DNA of 64,000 nt, taken from assembly GCF_950295315.1 (NCBI RefSeq), contig NC_080164.1, positions 107,345,587-107,409,586 on the forward strand, given 5' to 3'. This document shows positions 45,702-56,863 of the stretch, piece after piece. How positions within the stretch are numbered: the first letter of the stretch is position 1; every line of letters begins with the position of its first letter. The position numbers and the translations under genes are program-made. The notes under the pieces were generated by a model that saw nothing but the letters and a program-made list of their open reading frames with translations, was not told the origin of the DNA and did no database searches. Source of the DNA: Erinaceus europaeus (taxonomy: Eukaryota > Chordata > Mammalia > Eulipotyphla > Erinaceidae).

Positions 45702-45714
45702 AAAAAATACTTGT

Positions 45715-46019
45715 ATTGATCCACTGATTCATTATTTTCAAGAAGAAAATAACAGATTTCCATGGGAAAAGCCACAATCATTTGTGGTACATCGAGACTA
45801 AGAAACAAAGAGTATCTGCAGTCACATTTGGAGGCTAGGCGACAGTGCACCTGAAGAGCACACCTGTTACCACACAGGACAAGTCGTCTCTCACCCTCTG
45901 CTGATCGGCATGCCTGAGCTTCCTGATTTGAACCCTGGCATTTCATGGACCGACGGGCATAGTGCTCTGACTTCTCTCTCAGTCTTTCTCTTATGAAACT
46001 CTCTCATGGGTAATACATG
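45715..46019. other. Mostly unique, possible SINE relic
   Basis: A worn tRNA-SINE-like head may lie near 45834-45880 (GGCTAGGCGACAGTGCACCT). The rest is unique. Confidence 0.4.
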
Positions 46020-46222
46020 AATATTCCTTTACTTATTAGGTAGAGACAGAGGAATCAAGACAGACAGGAATCAAGAGGGAAATATATATAAAGACACTTG
46101 CAGCTCTACTTTATCATATATGAAGAATCCCTCTTGCAGGAATTAAGACATGGGGGTTTAGACCTGGATACCTGGTTATTGTAACATGTGCACTCAACCA
46201 CGTGTAATACCATCTGACACCA
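46020..46222 (-). mobile_element. SINE, short type, diverged
   Basis: TTACTTATTAGGTAGAGACA, CTCTACTTTATCATATATGA, AACATGTGCACTCAACCACG. Confidence 0.72.
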
Positions 46223-46247
46223 AATACTTTTTTTTTTTTTTAAGAAA

Positions 46248-46545
46248 GAGATCCTGGGCACATTAGGTTGAATGCACACATTACCCTACACAAAGACCCA
46301 GATTCTAGCCCCTAGGCACCACCAGCAGGGAGGAGGGAGGCTTCATGAACAGTAAAGCAGTGCTGCAAGTCTCTCTCTCTCTCTCTCCCTCCCTCTCTCC
46401 CTCCCCTTTCCCTCTCAATTTCTCTCTGCCATATCAAGTAACTGAAAGAAAAGAATAGGGCCACCATGAGTGGTGAATTTGTTGTGCAGGGACCAAGCCG
46501 CAACAATAAGTTTGGTGGCCAAAGAAAAATATACACATAATTTCA
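46248..46545 (+). mobile_element. SINE, T3 type
   Basis: GGGCACATTAGGTTGAATGC head, CT-rich body, T3 block with GGTGAATTTGTTGTGCAGGG and AATAAGTTTGGTGGCC. Confidence 0.78.
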
Positions 46546-48256
46546 ATGAATAAATTAAGATGTACTGATTTATATGCCAAATAACAGCATATGACATTTT
46601 TACTACTTTGCATCCATTATAACAATTATGATTTTTTTCAGACTTTTATGTTTATTAACCTGCTAGGTGTGATGCATCAGATTAACTACTAGTTTTAATT
46701 TACATTTCTCTAAATTTGAATGAGACTGATTTAAAGTAAACTTAATTTTTTTTAACTTTAGAGCTTTAAGTAATGGTTTACAATAGTCTTTTTCTTTCAC
46801 TACTCCAAAGGTCTATGTCCCCATCCCCTCTCCCACAGTTAACAATTATAGTTCTCCCACAGTCTTAGATACAGGTTGACATTTTTCTTCACATTCATAT
46901 GTTCAATTCTCTATATTCTGTTTATGAGTGAAACTGTTCTATAGTTCATTCAGCTCCTTACTTGCTGTACTGAGCATCATCTCCTTCAATTCCATCCACT
47001 TCACCTCAAAGGACACAATATCATCTTTTTTTATTTCTGAGTAGTACTCCACTGAGTATATGTCCCACTACTTTTTATCCAGTTATTTGTCAAAGGGCAT
47101 TTTGGTTGTTTCCAAGTTTTACCTATTGTGAATGAAGGCACTATGAACATAGGGGTGCATATATCCCTTTGAATCATTGTTATTATATCTATGGGTATAT
47201 GTCTGGTAGTGGAATTGCTGGATCATAATGATAATTTAGCTTCACCCTTCCCAGTTTGGATTTATCTGATATCTCCTTCTTGCCTGCTTATGATGGTGAG
47301 GACTTCTAGGACTATCTTGAATAAAAGTGGTGAGAGTTCCTCACCATGGATTTGTCACATATTGGTTTTATTATGTTGAGAAATTTTCCTTCCACTCCTA
47401 ATTTCTTGAGGGCCTTTATCATAAATGGATGTTGGATCTTGTCAAATGCTTTTTTGCATCAATTGATAAGATTTTTATTTTATGTGATTTTTATCTTTCT
47501 TTTTGTTGATAGAGTGGATTACATTGATTGGCTTGTGGATGTTGAACCATCCCTGTTTCCCAGGGATGAATCCCACTTGGTATTGATGGATTGTTCTCTT
47601 AATAATATTGTTGGATTTGATTAGCCAAGATTTTGTTGAGGATCTTTGCATCAATGTTCATCAAAGATATAGGACTAAAGTTTCCTTTTTTGATCAAGTC
47701 CTTTCCTGCTTTGGGGATCAGGGTGATACTAGCCTCATAAAACATCTCTGGTAGTATTCCCTCTTCTATTTTCTGGAAGAGTTTCAGAAGGATGTTAGTT
47801 CTTCTTTGAATATTTTATAAAATTCATTAGTATAGGCATCTAGACATGGGCTTTTGTTCTTGGGGAGGCTGTTGTTCTTGGGGAGGCTTTTGATTACTGT
47901 TTCAATTTCTTTACTAGTGATTGGCCTATTAAGTTTATTTATTTTCTTTATTTCTTCTTGTGTCAAGGTTGACAGTTGGTATGACTCTAAGAATGTGTCC
48001 ATTTCTTCTAAGTTGCCAAATTTATTTCCCTATAGATGTCCATAGTAGTATCCTCTCTTTTGTTTCTGAGTGATTTTTACCATAGCTTTCTCTTTTTCTT
48101 CTTAATGAGTGTAGCTAGTGGTTTACCCATTAATCTTTTCAAAGACCCAGCTCTTAGTTTCTTTAATATTCCTGTTTTCTATTTTTGGTCTTCTTGTTTC
48201 CTATTTTGTTGATTTTTTATTTGATTTTAAACAATCTTCTGCTGACCTTTGAGTCC

Positions 48257-48258
<2 letters not shown>

Positions 48259-48299
<41 letters not shown>

Positions 48300-48302
48300 T
48301 TT
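48259..48302 (+). repeat. (CTTT)n tail of the younger L1
   Basis: About ten CTTT units; on the minus strand a (GAAA)n A-rich tail. Confidence 0.92.
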
Positions 48303-50664
48303 TAATTTCCTTATTGGGGGATTAATGTTTTACATTCAACAGTAAATACAATAGTTTGTACATGCATAACATTTCCCAGTTTTCCATATAACAGTACAAT
48401 CTCCACTGGGTCCTCTACCATCCTTCTTGGACCGGTATTCTCCCCCTCTCAACCCACCCACTCCAAAATCTTTTACTTTGGTGCAATACGCCAATTCCAG
48501 TTCAGGTTCTACTTGTGTTTTCTCTTCTGATCTTGTTTTTCAACTTCTGCCAGAGAGTGATATCATCCCAATATTCATCCTTCTATTTCTGACTTATTTC
48601 ACTTAACATGAACTTTTCTATTTTTTTGTCAGTGTTTCCTTTTTTAATTTTTTTAAATTTCTTTATTGGGGAGTTAATGTTTTACATTCAACAGTAAATA
48701 CAATAGTTTGTACATGCATAATATTTCTCAGTTTTCCATATAAATATACAACCCCCACTAGGTCCTCTGTCATCCTTCTTGGATCCACTCACCCCAGAGT
48801 CTTTTATTTTGGTGCAACATGCCAATTCCAGTTCAGGTTATACTTGTGTTTTCTCTTCTGATCTTGTTTTTCAACTTCTCCATGAGAGTGAGATCATCCC
48901 ATATTCATACTTCTGTTTCTGACTTATTTCACTTAACATGAATTTTTCAAGGTCTATCCAAGATTGGCTGAAAACAGTGAAGTCACCATTTTTATAGCTG
49001 AGTAGTAGTATATACCACCACTTGCTCAGACACTCATCTGTTGTTGGACACCTGGGTTGCTTCCAGGTTTTGGCAATTACAAATTGTGCTGCTAAGAACA
49101 TATGTGTACACAGATCTTTTGGGATGGGTGTGTTGGGTTTCTTAGGATATATCCCCAGGAAAGGAATTGCAGGATAATAGGGGAGGTCCACTTCTAGCCT
49201 TCTGAGAGTTCTCCAGACTGTTCTCCACAGACAGTGGACCAATTTACATTCCCACCAGCAGCACAGGAGGGTTCCTTTGACCCCACAACTTCTCCAGCAT
49301 TTACTGCTGTTACCTTTTCTGATGTATGACATTCTCATAGGAGTGAAGTGGTATCTCATTGTTGTCTTTATTTGCATTTCTCTGAAAATCAAAGACTTGG
49401 AGCATTTTTGATGTGTTTCTCAGACTTCTGGATCTCTTTTGTGGTGAATATTCTGTCCATGTCCTCTCTCCATTTTTGGATGGGGTCATTTGTTTTCTTA
49501 TTGTTGAGTTTGGCAAGCTCTTTATATATTTTGGTTATTAGTCTCTTGTCTAATGTATGGCATGTAAAGATCTTCTCCCATTCTGTGAGGGGTCTCTTAG
49601 TTTGGGTAGCTTCTTTTGCTGTGCAGAAGCTTTTTAATTTTATGTAGTCCCATAGGTTTATGCTTGACTTTGTCTTCTTTGTAATTGGATTCGTTTCATT
49701 GAAGATGTCTTTAAAATTTATGCAGAGTTCTGCCAATATTTCCCCCTAAGTATATAATAGTTTGTGGTCTAACATCCAAGTCCTTGATCCACTTGGAATT
49801 TACTTTTGTATTTGGTGAAATATAGTGATTCAGTTTCTTTCTTCTGCATGTTTCAACCCATTTTTCCCCAACACCATTTGTTGAACAGACTTAGCTTTCC
49901 CATTTAATAGTCTGGGTACCTTTGTCAAAGTGTAAATGTGCATAGGTGTGGGGGCTCACTTCTGGGCTCTCAATTCTATTCCACTTGTCAGTGTGTCTAT
50001 TCATATTCCAGTACCAAGCAGTTTTGATGACAATGGCCCTAAAATACAATTTGAGATCTGGGAAAGTGATGCCTCCATTTGTGTTCTTTCTTCTCAAGAT
50101 TGTTTTCACAATTCTAGGTCTTTTCTGGTTCCAGGTACACATTTGTAGAATTTGTTCTATTCTCAAAAAAAAATGAAGTTTGGATCTTGATGGGGATAGC
50201 ATTAAATTTGTAGATGGCTCTGGGTAGTATATTCATTTTGACGATGTTAATTCTTCCAACCAATGAACATGGAATATCTTTCCACTTATTTGTGTCCTTT
50301 TCAATTTCCTTGAGTAGTGACTCATAATTTTCAGTATACAAGTTTTTCACTTCTTTGGTTAGGTTTATTCCTAGATATTTTATTGTTTTTGTTGCTATAG
50401 TAAAAGGAATTGATTTCAGGATTTCAACTTCTTCTAACTTAGTGTTTGTGTAGAGGAATGCCACTGACTTTAGAATGTTAATTTTGTAGCCTGATACCTT
50501 ACTGTATTGCCTGATGATTTCCAAAAGCTTCTTGCTGTATTCCTTAGATCTTCTATTTATACTATCATGTCATCTGTAAATAGGGAGAGTTTGATGTCTT
50601 CTCTTAAAATCTGTGCGCCTTTTTTCCCTTGCTCCTCCCTGATTGCTATGGCAAGAACTTCCAA
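48290..50664 (-). mobile_element. LINE-1, type B, inserted in an older L1
   Basis: Minus-strand, 5'-truncated L1. Its 5' limit is sharp: homology with the copy at 22862-26985 ends at 50664 (CTTCCAA). Flanking GAGTCTCTGTTTCT (50665-50678) resembles GAGTCCCTTTCTTT (48251-48264) on the other side, an imperfect target-site duplication. The tail is a (CTTT)n run (48259-48302). There are two type B 3' ends, at 48302-48617 and from 48640 on; between them is a ~25-base scrap like the type A end (GTCAGTGTTTCCTTTTTT). Confidence 0.85.
48870..50664 (-). pseudogene. L1 ORF2 C-terminal relic, relatively young
   Basis: Long open pieces survive: 48871-49392 (173 aa, with [19 protein letters not shown]), 49389-49736 (115 aa), 49891-50202 and 50114-50524. 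The reverse transcriptase motif at 50569-50580 (complement) reads FTDD, not FADD, so the residue before the catalytic pair is changed. The first half of ORF2 is absent. Confidence 0.85.
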
Positions 50665-51229
50665 GAGTCTCTGTTTCTACTTGGTTCAGTTGAGTGGTTA
50701 GCTGGTTTACTAGTGATTTCTCCTCTTTATTAAAGTGGGCCTGTATTGCTATAAACTTCCATCTTAAGACCACTTATGCTGTGTTCCAGAGTGTCTGATA
50801 ACTAGTTCCTTCAATTTTTTGATATCAAGGAAATTCTTAATTCCTTTTTTGATTTCTTCAATGATCTACATGTTCTTTAGTCAGAAGCATGTTGTTTAGT
50901 CTCCAGACTTTGGGGGAGTTTCTCTTCTTTCTGTGATTGATTTCCAGTATCATGCCATCATGATTTGAGAAGATACATTTTATGATTTTAATATATACAT
51001 ATTTGTTGAGTCTCCCTTTGTGAGCTAGCAACATGGTCAATCCTTGTGAATGTTCCATGTGCACTTCAGAAGAATTTGCATTTGATTCTCCTGGGACGGA
51101 AAGTTCTGTAAATAACTATTAGGTGCTTTTTGTCTATGGTTTCATTTAAAACCACTATTTCCCTGTTGATATTTTGTCCAGATGATTTGTCTTTTGCTGT
51201 GAGTGGTGTGCTAAGATCTACTAATCCTA

Positions 51230-52529
51230 ACTCCTTAATAAAATATTCTTTCAACTCTTGAGTATGTTTCTCAATACTGTGCTTAGACTGTTGGAGAGAT
51301 CTCATAATGAGGGTTCTAATCTTTCCCTGACAGTCCCTCTATATCTCAGAATTCCTGGAGTCCTTCTGTTACATTTTTTATCTTTATCAGTTGTCATGTT
51401 CTGAAGTTTGTGCATTTGTTTGTGCATTTATCATGCTGGTTATTGCTGAGCCAATAGGTGGTGCTATTATTATAATTACTAGATTCCACTTGTTTATGTT
51501 GTAGAGAGTAGGGGATAGGGTGGGGGTTATGTTTCTTGTTATTACCTTGAGCTGTTTCTAGCTGTATGTAGTGTATATATGTGGCTTCTCTGTAGAATTT
51601 CAGTCTGAATTCAAGCCACATAGGTTTACTACTGATGACAGTTATGTTTGAAGAAGCAAGACTCAGTTTACCATTTGGCCTAAGCTGCCACCTTTTAGCT
51701 GCCAGCTGCCACAAATTGCCTTCTGAATGTCTGTCTGCCTGAGTTTGGGGGGCAGAACAGACTGGTCAGGCAAATACCTGTTACCACGGTGTGACCCCAC
51801 CACCAGTTCAGCAGACTCTCACCCCTCAGGCCATTGGTCTAAGCTCAGAGGTTACCACCTCTCACAGTAAGCACCTTGCAAAACCTTTACTGCTGTTGCT
51901 CAGAGACAAAATGGTGTCATTTGTTGCCAGAGCTCCCAGCCTCCGGGTGCTTAGGCTTCAGTCCTGTGGCCCCTCTCACTTGTCCACACACACCAGCACC
52001 CACTCGAGGCCTCCGTGCCTTTGGATGTCCCAGCTACAGTTTATTGAGGTTTGTAGATACAGTAGTTTCAAATACTTGTTTTGGGGAGAGGGTCTTCACT
52101 GTTCACTATTAGTCCATAGCCATGCCTCCTGGAAGTCCCCAGTAAACTTTAACTCTATTTTAATGTCAAGGAGTTCAGCCAAGTTTTCATGCCTCTTGAC
52201 TATTTGGATTTTCTCTTTATATATTTTCTGTTCATTTAATTAATCTGGGTAGCACATATGGCAAAGCAGTGCACTATCCAAGTAAGCTATTTTGCCAACC
52301 CTCATGTTTTGCCTTACTGACTCACAGGATCTTTAATATCTAAAACACTTAATATGTTTTTAGCATTTCTTAGTCTCTTACAATGTCTTTTGATGAATGG
52401 ATACTATTTAATTCTTCCAAATTGATCCTTTTCTTTATAGCTTACTCTGTTTATGGCCAGTCAAAGAAAGTCCTAACTTGGTCTAAAATGATAATAAGTC
52501 CTTCTCTAAATATTGAAAATCATTGTTTC
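51230..52529. other. Unassigned, possibly old L1 5' part
   Basis: Follows the old minus-strand L1 endonuclease relic. 51230-51430 reads on the minus strand as a Gln/Lys/Glu-rich piece (LQQSKHSIEKHTQELKEYF) that could be ORF1 coiled coil. 51430-52240 has no match here. The 150-codon plus frame at 51791-52243 has no known domain. A SINE-head scrap is at 52245-52305. Confidence 0.35.
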
Positions 52530-52812
52530 TCAGAAGGATGAATATGAGATGATCTCACGCATAGGCAAAGGTTGTAAAACAAGACCAGAAGGGAAAACAC
52601 TAAGCAGAACTTGAACTAGCTTTTACTTGGGTGTACTGAACCCAAGTAAAAGCTCTGGTGGGGGTTTAGGTCCTGGAACATGATGGCAGAGGAGGACCTA
52701 ATAGGGGTTGAATTGTTCTGTGGAAAACTGGGAAATGTTATGCATGTACAAATCATTTTTTTTACTGTTGACTATAAATCATTAATCCCCCAATAAAGAA
52801 AATTTTTAAAAA
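52530..52812 (+). mobile_element. L1 type B 3' fragment with a hairpin
   Basis: CAGAAGGATGAATATGAGAT at the start, GTTATGCATGTACAAATCAT and CATTAATCCCCCAATAAAGA at the end. In the middle a perfect 15-bp stem (52618-52654) replaces the sequence found in other copies. Confidence 0.87.
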
Positions 52813-52869
52813 GAAAATAAGATTCTTTTATACTAAAGAACTCTTCTATGAAGATTATATTTTTATTTA

Positions 52870-53340
52870 CTTTTTATTATTTTTTCATTGCCACTGAGGT
52901 TTTCACTGGGGCTTTATCTATGTGTTTGTTTGTTTGTTTATTACTAGAGCTCTGCTCAGCTCTGGATTATGGTAGTGCTGGGGATCTAATTTGGTACCTT
53001 GAAGCCTCAGGAAAGTCTTTAGCAGAACCATCCTGCTATCTCCCCTGCCTTACCCTGAGACTTTTAGACCAACAGAATTCCATTATTCTCTGGAAAGATA
53101 GAGGGAGAAGAATGGAAGAGGGAGAGGGAAAAGGAGAGGGAGAGGGAGGAGAAAGAGAGCAGAAGAAGAAGAAGGAGGAGGAGGAGGAGGAGGTGGAGGA
53201 GGAGGAGGAAGAGGAAGAGGAGGGGAAGGGGAGAGAGAGAGAGAAGGAGATCCCACAATGCCACTCCACTGCTCATGAAGCTTCCTCTTTGCCTGAGGCT
53301 TCATGTAATGGCTGGGAACTCAAACTTGGGCAGCCTATCT
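52870..53340 (-). mobile_element. SINE T3 with a nested T4 and (GGA)n expansion
   Basis: T3 start CATTGCCACTGAGGTTTTCA, then a T4 insert (52935-53045: GCTCTGCTCAGCTCTGGATT), then AG-rich body with (GGA)n and GCTCATGAAGCTTCCTC. Confidence 0.72.
53100..53255 (+). repeat. (GGA)n/(GAG)n purine repeat
   Basis: GGAGGAGGAGG runs with AGAGGG units; part of a minus-strand SINE body. Confidence 0.95.
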
Positions 53341-53804
53341 CCTCCCTCCAGCCTATTTCTGTTTAATGCAGTGAGGTAGGAAGGAACTCACTTGCACTTC
53401 CATCCTCTTTACTGACCATCTGGCAGCTTGAGTCAGGACTGGGACTCAAGAGAGCAAGTGACTGTGGGGCTGAAGGTGACCCCAGGACTGGTGATGTCAG
53501 TAGGAAACCTGGAGTATTTCTGAAAGATGGTGAGAGAGGTAAGAACTGGGCATAGGGAGGGAAGGGGAGGGGAGGGAAGCAGAGGGGAGGGAAAGCTCTC
53601 CACAACAGTCTACTTCACACCAACTTTTATGACTTGTTACAGTTTACAGGACTCTGTTTCCAAGATGTCTCTATCCACCCACCCCACCCACCCATGGCAG
53701 AAGAGAGCATTCTCTGATTGACTTCAACCTCCTGATGCCTTTAACTCTTTACTGACAAACTAACTCAGCTTAGGATAGTATTGCTATCATGCTACATGCT
53801 GACT
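53341..53804. other. Unique sequence
   Basis: Nothing recognised; a G/A-rich patch at 53555-53595. Confidence 0.5.
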
Positions 53805-54060
53805 AAGGCCTTTGGAGAGAGCTCACCCAGTAGAGTGCACAGTTGGCCATGCACAAGGACCCAGGTTCAAGTCCCAGGCACCAATGGGAGTCCCCACATA
53901 CAGCATCACAATCAGTGATATAGCATCTGTCATTTCTCTCTATTAGGTTTGTTTGTTTTTGCCAGCAAGGTTATACTGGGGCTTGGTGCCTACATGACTC
54001 CAGTATACCTGGTAGACATCTCTCTCTCTCTCTTTCTCTCTCTCTTCTATCCAGAATGAG
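53805..54060. mobile_element. SINE T5 (+) followed by T3 fragment (-)
   Basis: 53805-53945: GGAGAGAGCTCACCCAGTAG head and GGTTCAAGTCCCAGGCACC. 53948-54060: T3 complement GCCAGCAAGGTTATACTGGG, then CT-rich DNA. Confidence 0.72.
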
Positions 54061-54164
54061 ACAGGTAACACTTCAGCACTGAAGTGTCCTTCCTCATGGT
54101 GGGGGCATCTCACATGAGACAAAATAGTGCATAATTCATGTGAGATCCTTAATATTGCTTTTGA

Positions 54165-54355
54165 CTAATTAATTAATTGCATTTATAAGATAGAGTTAGA
54201 GAGAGATGAAGAATGAAGGAGGAGAAAGAGAAAGAAAGAGACACCTGTGGCACTGTTTCACTGCAGATGGGGCCCAGAACTTGAACCCAGACCTTTCCAC
54301 ATAACATGTGGAAAGTAACATGTGAGCTTACCAAGGTAGGCTACCACCCAACCCT
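54165..54355 (-). mobile_element. SINE, short type, with hairpin
   Basis: AAGATAGAGTTAGAGAGAGA, CACCTGTGGCACTGTTTCAC, GGCTACCACCCAACCC. A 9-bp stem at 54293-54315 replaces the usual sequence. Confidence 0.78.
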
Positions 54356-54571
54356 ACTTAGTATTTCTGTTCCCGTCCTGTGTTAATTAAAATAAACTTA
54401 CAATTTATTCTGTGCATAGACAGATGATGGAATTAAGCTAACCAAGTTCAGTGGCTATTCTGGTAAAATCAAAACACTCAGTTTTTCAGCCTAGACCTTT
54501 CACTTCACCCTTACTTCATATCAGTTTGTCAGCCCACAGACTCTATGAACTTGATGAAATATTTGGAAGAG

Positions 54572-54700
54572 GGTTGAAGTGATAGTAGTTATGCAAAAAA
54601 CATTCATGCTTGAGGGTTAGAAGACTTGGGTTCAATTCCCAGCACCACCATAAGTCAGAGCTGAGCAGTGCTTTCATAATGATAATGATGAGGAGGACAA
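54572..54700 (+). mobile_element. SINE, T4 type
   Basis: GTGATAGTAGTTATGCAAAA, GGGTTCAATTCCCAGCACCA, CAGAGCTGAGCAGTGCTTTC. Confidence 0.82.
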
Positions 54701-54889
54701 TAAAAAAATTTTTGGAAGAACAAAAATCCAAACAGGTTCCTTCAGTGGAGAAGTGCCCGAAAACGTAGAGCAATTTGTAAACAGAAATTTTAATTTACAA
54801 TAGCATGAAATCAGATCTTACAAATATGGGGGCTATATCAGCAGACAGTCCCTAATGGTCAGTTTCATATATGGGTTACAATTTGTCCC

Positions 54890-55050
54890 TGTCAAGTCTT
54901 TCAAAACAGGCTGCACAGACAGAGGCTGTGCAGACATAGAATGCTGGACTTGTGTATGTGTGAGGTCCTGGTATTTCTAGAAAATATCCTGCATAAGTGT
55001 TCTCTCTCTCTCTCTCTCTCCCCCTCTCATAAGAATAAATAAATAAGTCA
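54890..55050 (+). mobile_element. SINE, T5-like, weak
   Basis: (CT)n body and AAGAATAAATAAATAAGTCA tail are clear; the head is poorly preserved. Confidence 0.5.
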
Positions 55051-55502
55051 CAAAATAACAAGGTTCTCACTAGACTCAAAGTGTAATTTGCTAGTTTGAA
55101 TTCAATTTCCTGCCCTACATAGTTGCTGACACAGTGCCTGTAGAGCAAGGCAAAGGGAAATAGATAAATAACTAAAAGTCTGCAAGCCACTTAACTCATT
55201 TGCAAATAATGTGACCATGTCTCCTTTTATAATGGTGGGATCTCAATGTTCAGACCATCCCAGGGTGACTGATAACGAATGACAAAGTCTATTCAAATCC
55301 AACAGAAATCAAGTGGGTGAAGACTGCAGAAGAAAACTGAACTTTCCTCAAAGGTATTTCTGAGTAGAGCAGAGATGGGTTTTCCTAAGTGTTTGTTTCA
55401 TCATCATCATCATCACTTTTTTTTTTTAAGAAACAGTGGTAAAGTTACAAAAGAAAAAATGGAATAAAGTGAAGAATACACATTAAAATTGTAATTTTTG
55501 AA
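55051..55502. other. Unique sequence
   Basis: Nothing recognised; (ATC)n scrap at 55399-55416. Confidence 0.5.
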
Positions 55503-55775
55503 GCCCAGGTGGTGGCTTACCCAGTTGAGCGTATACATTACTTTGCCTGAGGACCTGGGTTCAAACCCTTGCTCCCCACCTGCTTTACAAGTGGTGAAAC
55601 AGCAGTGCTGCAGGTGTCTCTCATCTCTCTCTCTCTCCCTCTCTCTCTTTCTCCATCTCCTTTCTTACCCCTTCTCACATTCTCACATAAAATAAAACAA
55701 AAGGAAGAAAAGTTGTCTCCAACGGTGGAGCCATGCAGGCATGGAGCCTCAGTGGTAACTCTGGAGGCAAAAAAC
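55503..55775 (+). mobile_element. SINE, T3 type
   Basis: GGTGGTGGCTTACCCAGTTG-like head, GGTTCAAACCCTTGCTCCCC, CT-rich body, CAGTGGTAACTCTGGAGGC end. Confidence 0.85.
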
Positions 55776-56019
55776 ACTCTCAATTTTCTTCTGTAATTCT
55801 CAGGAGCCTTGACATTCCTGTCACTGTAAGACACTGAGCCACTCCTTCTCTTGAACATGCTTGTTAGCTCTGACAACAGCAAGTGTTTGCACTCTTGTGC
55901 TACTTGTCAAAGGTGTAGAGGATTACAAGAGAAGGAAATTAAAGATACCTATTTGCAGAGAAAGTTGTCCACTGTACTAGAAAGTTTGTAGAGTCAAAGA
56001 GACATATGTATTAGGATCA

Positions 56020-56155
56020 GGGAGACAGCATAGTGCTTTACGTAACAGATTTTCACACGGGAGGCTCAGAGGTTCCATGTTCAATCCTTGGCACCACTAT
56101 AAGCCAGAGTTGTGCTCTGGTAATAAGTAAACAAATTAAAATAAAGCACATAAAT
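56020..56155 (+). mobile_element. SINE, T4 type
   Basis: GGGAGACAGCATAGTGCTTT head, CACCACTATAAGCCAGAGTT, A-rich end. Confidence 0.83.
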
Positions 56156-56389
56156 CTTGGTCCTAGTCCTACACATCCTACTTGATAAGGCATGGAGTTC
56201 ATCTAAGGAACAGCATTTAAACCCCCTCTCTTTCCATATCTTCATCTTTCAAATAAGGACAGCATACCCACCTCACAGAACTGCTGTAAGGTTTCAATGA
56301 ATAGTTGGCAGATAGAAATATTCACAGAAAAACGTTGATCAAATGACTGTTGAATATATAATGGGACAATAAGTTATGATAGATAATTT

Positions 56390-56615
56390 GTGGGTACCAG
56401 GTGGTGACACACCTGGTTGAACACAGATGTTACTATGTGCAAGGACCCAGGTTCAAGCCCCCACTCCCCACCTGCAGGAGAAGCTTCGAAAGTGGTGAAA
56501 CAAGACTGCAGGTGTCTTTCTGTCTCTCTCCCTCTCTGTTTCCCCTTCTGTCCTGATTTTTTCTCTCTTTCTATCCAATAAATAAATAAATAAATAAATA
56601 TTTTTAAAAGAAAAA
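56390..56615 (+). mobile_element. SINE, short type
   Basis: CCAGGTGGTGACACACCTGG head, GGTTCAAGCCCCCACTCCCC, CTATCCAATAAATAAATAAA tail. Confidence 0.9.
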
Positions 56616-56863
56616 GTTTTAAAAGACATTGGATACATTTTGATATTTTATGATTTGAATTGATTTCATTTTCAAGCATTTAATGTCTCTGTTAAACTTG
56701 GAAAGTTCTTTATTTTTTTTATAAAGGTTTTCTTGAAGTAATTGGGTGACAAATGAAAGAGAGGGAAATATTAAGTGGAAAAAATTCCAGTAACTATTTA
56801 GTGTGGGTTTTTACTGCCTGGGATGCCACAGACTTGTATGAATACAATTAAAAAAAAAAAAAC

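Larger units (their letters stand above)
46748..51225 (-). mobile_element. Old LINE-1, split by a younger L1
   Basis: Minus-strand ORF2 relic in two parts: 46748-48260 (3' end and reverse transcriptase) and 50665-51225 (linker and endonuclease side). The pieces meet in the same order as in the uninterrupted old copy at 9450-11465 (CTGCTGAC.TTTG near 10237, then TTGGCTTAGTTG-like near 10275). Coding traces include [13 protein letters not shown] at 47784-48002 and a [19 protein letters not shown] stretch at 50570-50773. Heavily mutated. Confidence 0.8.

Noticed and set aside
51791..52243. 150-codon plus-strand open frame
   Set aside because: No known domain, next to L1 relics; frame length is compatible with chance.
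52848..53366. 172-codon frame with a glutamate-rich part
   Set aside because: Runs through a SINE and its (GGA)n expansion; not a gene.
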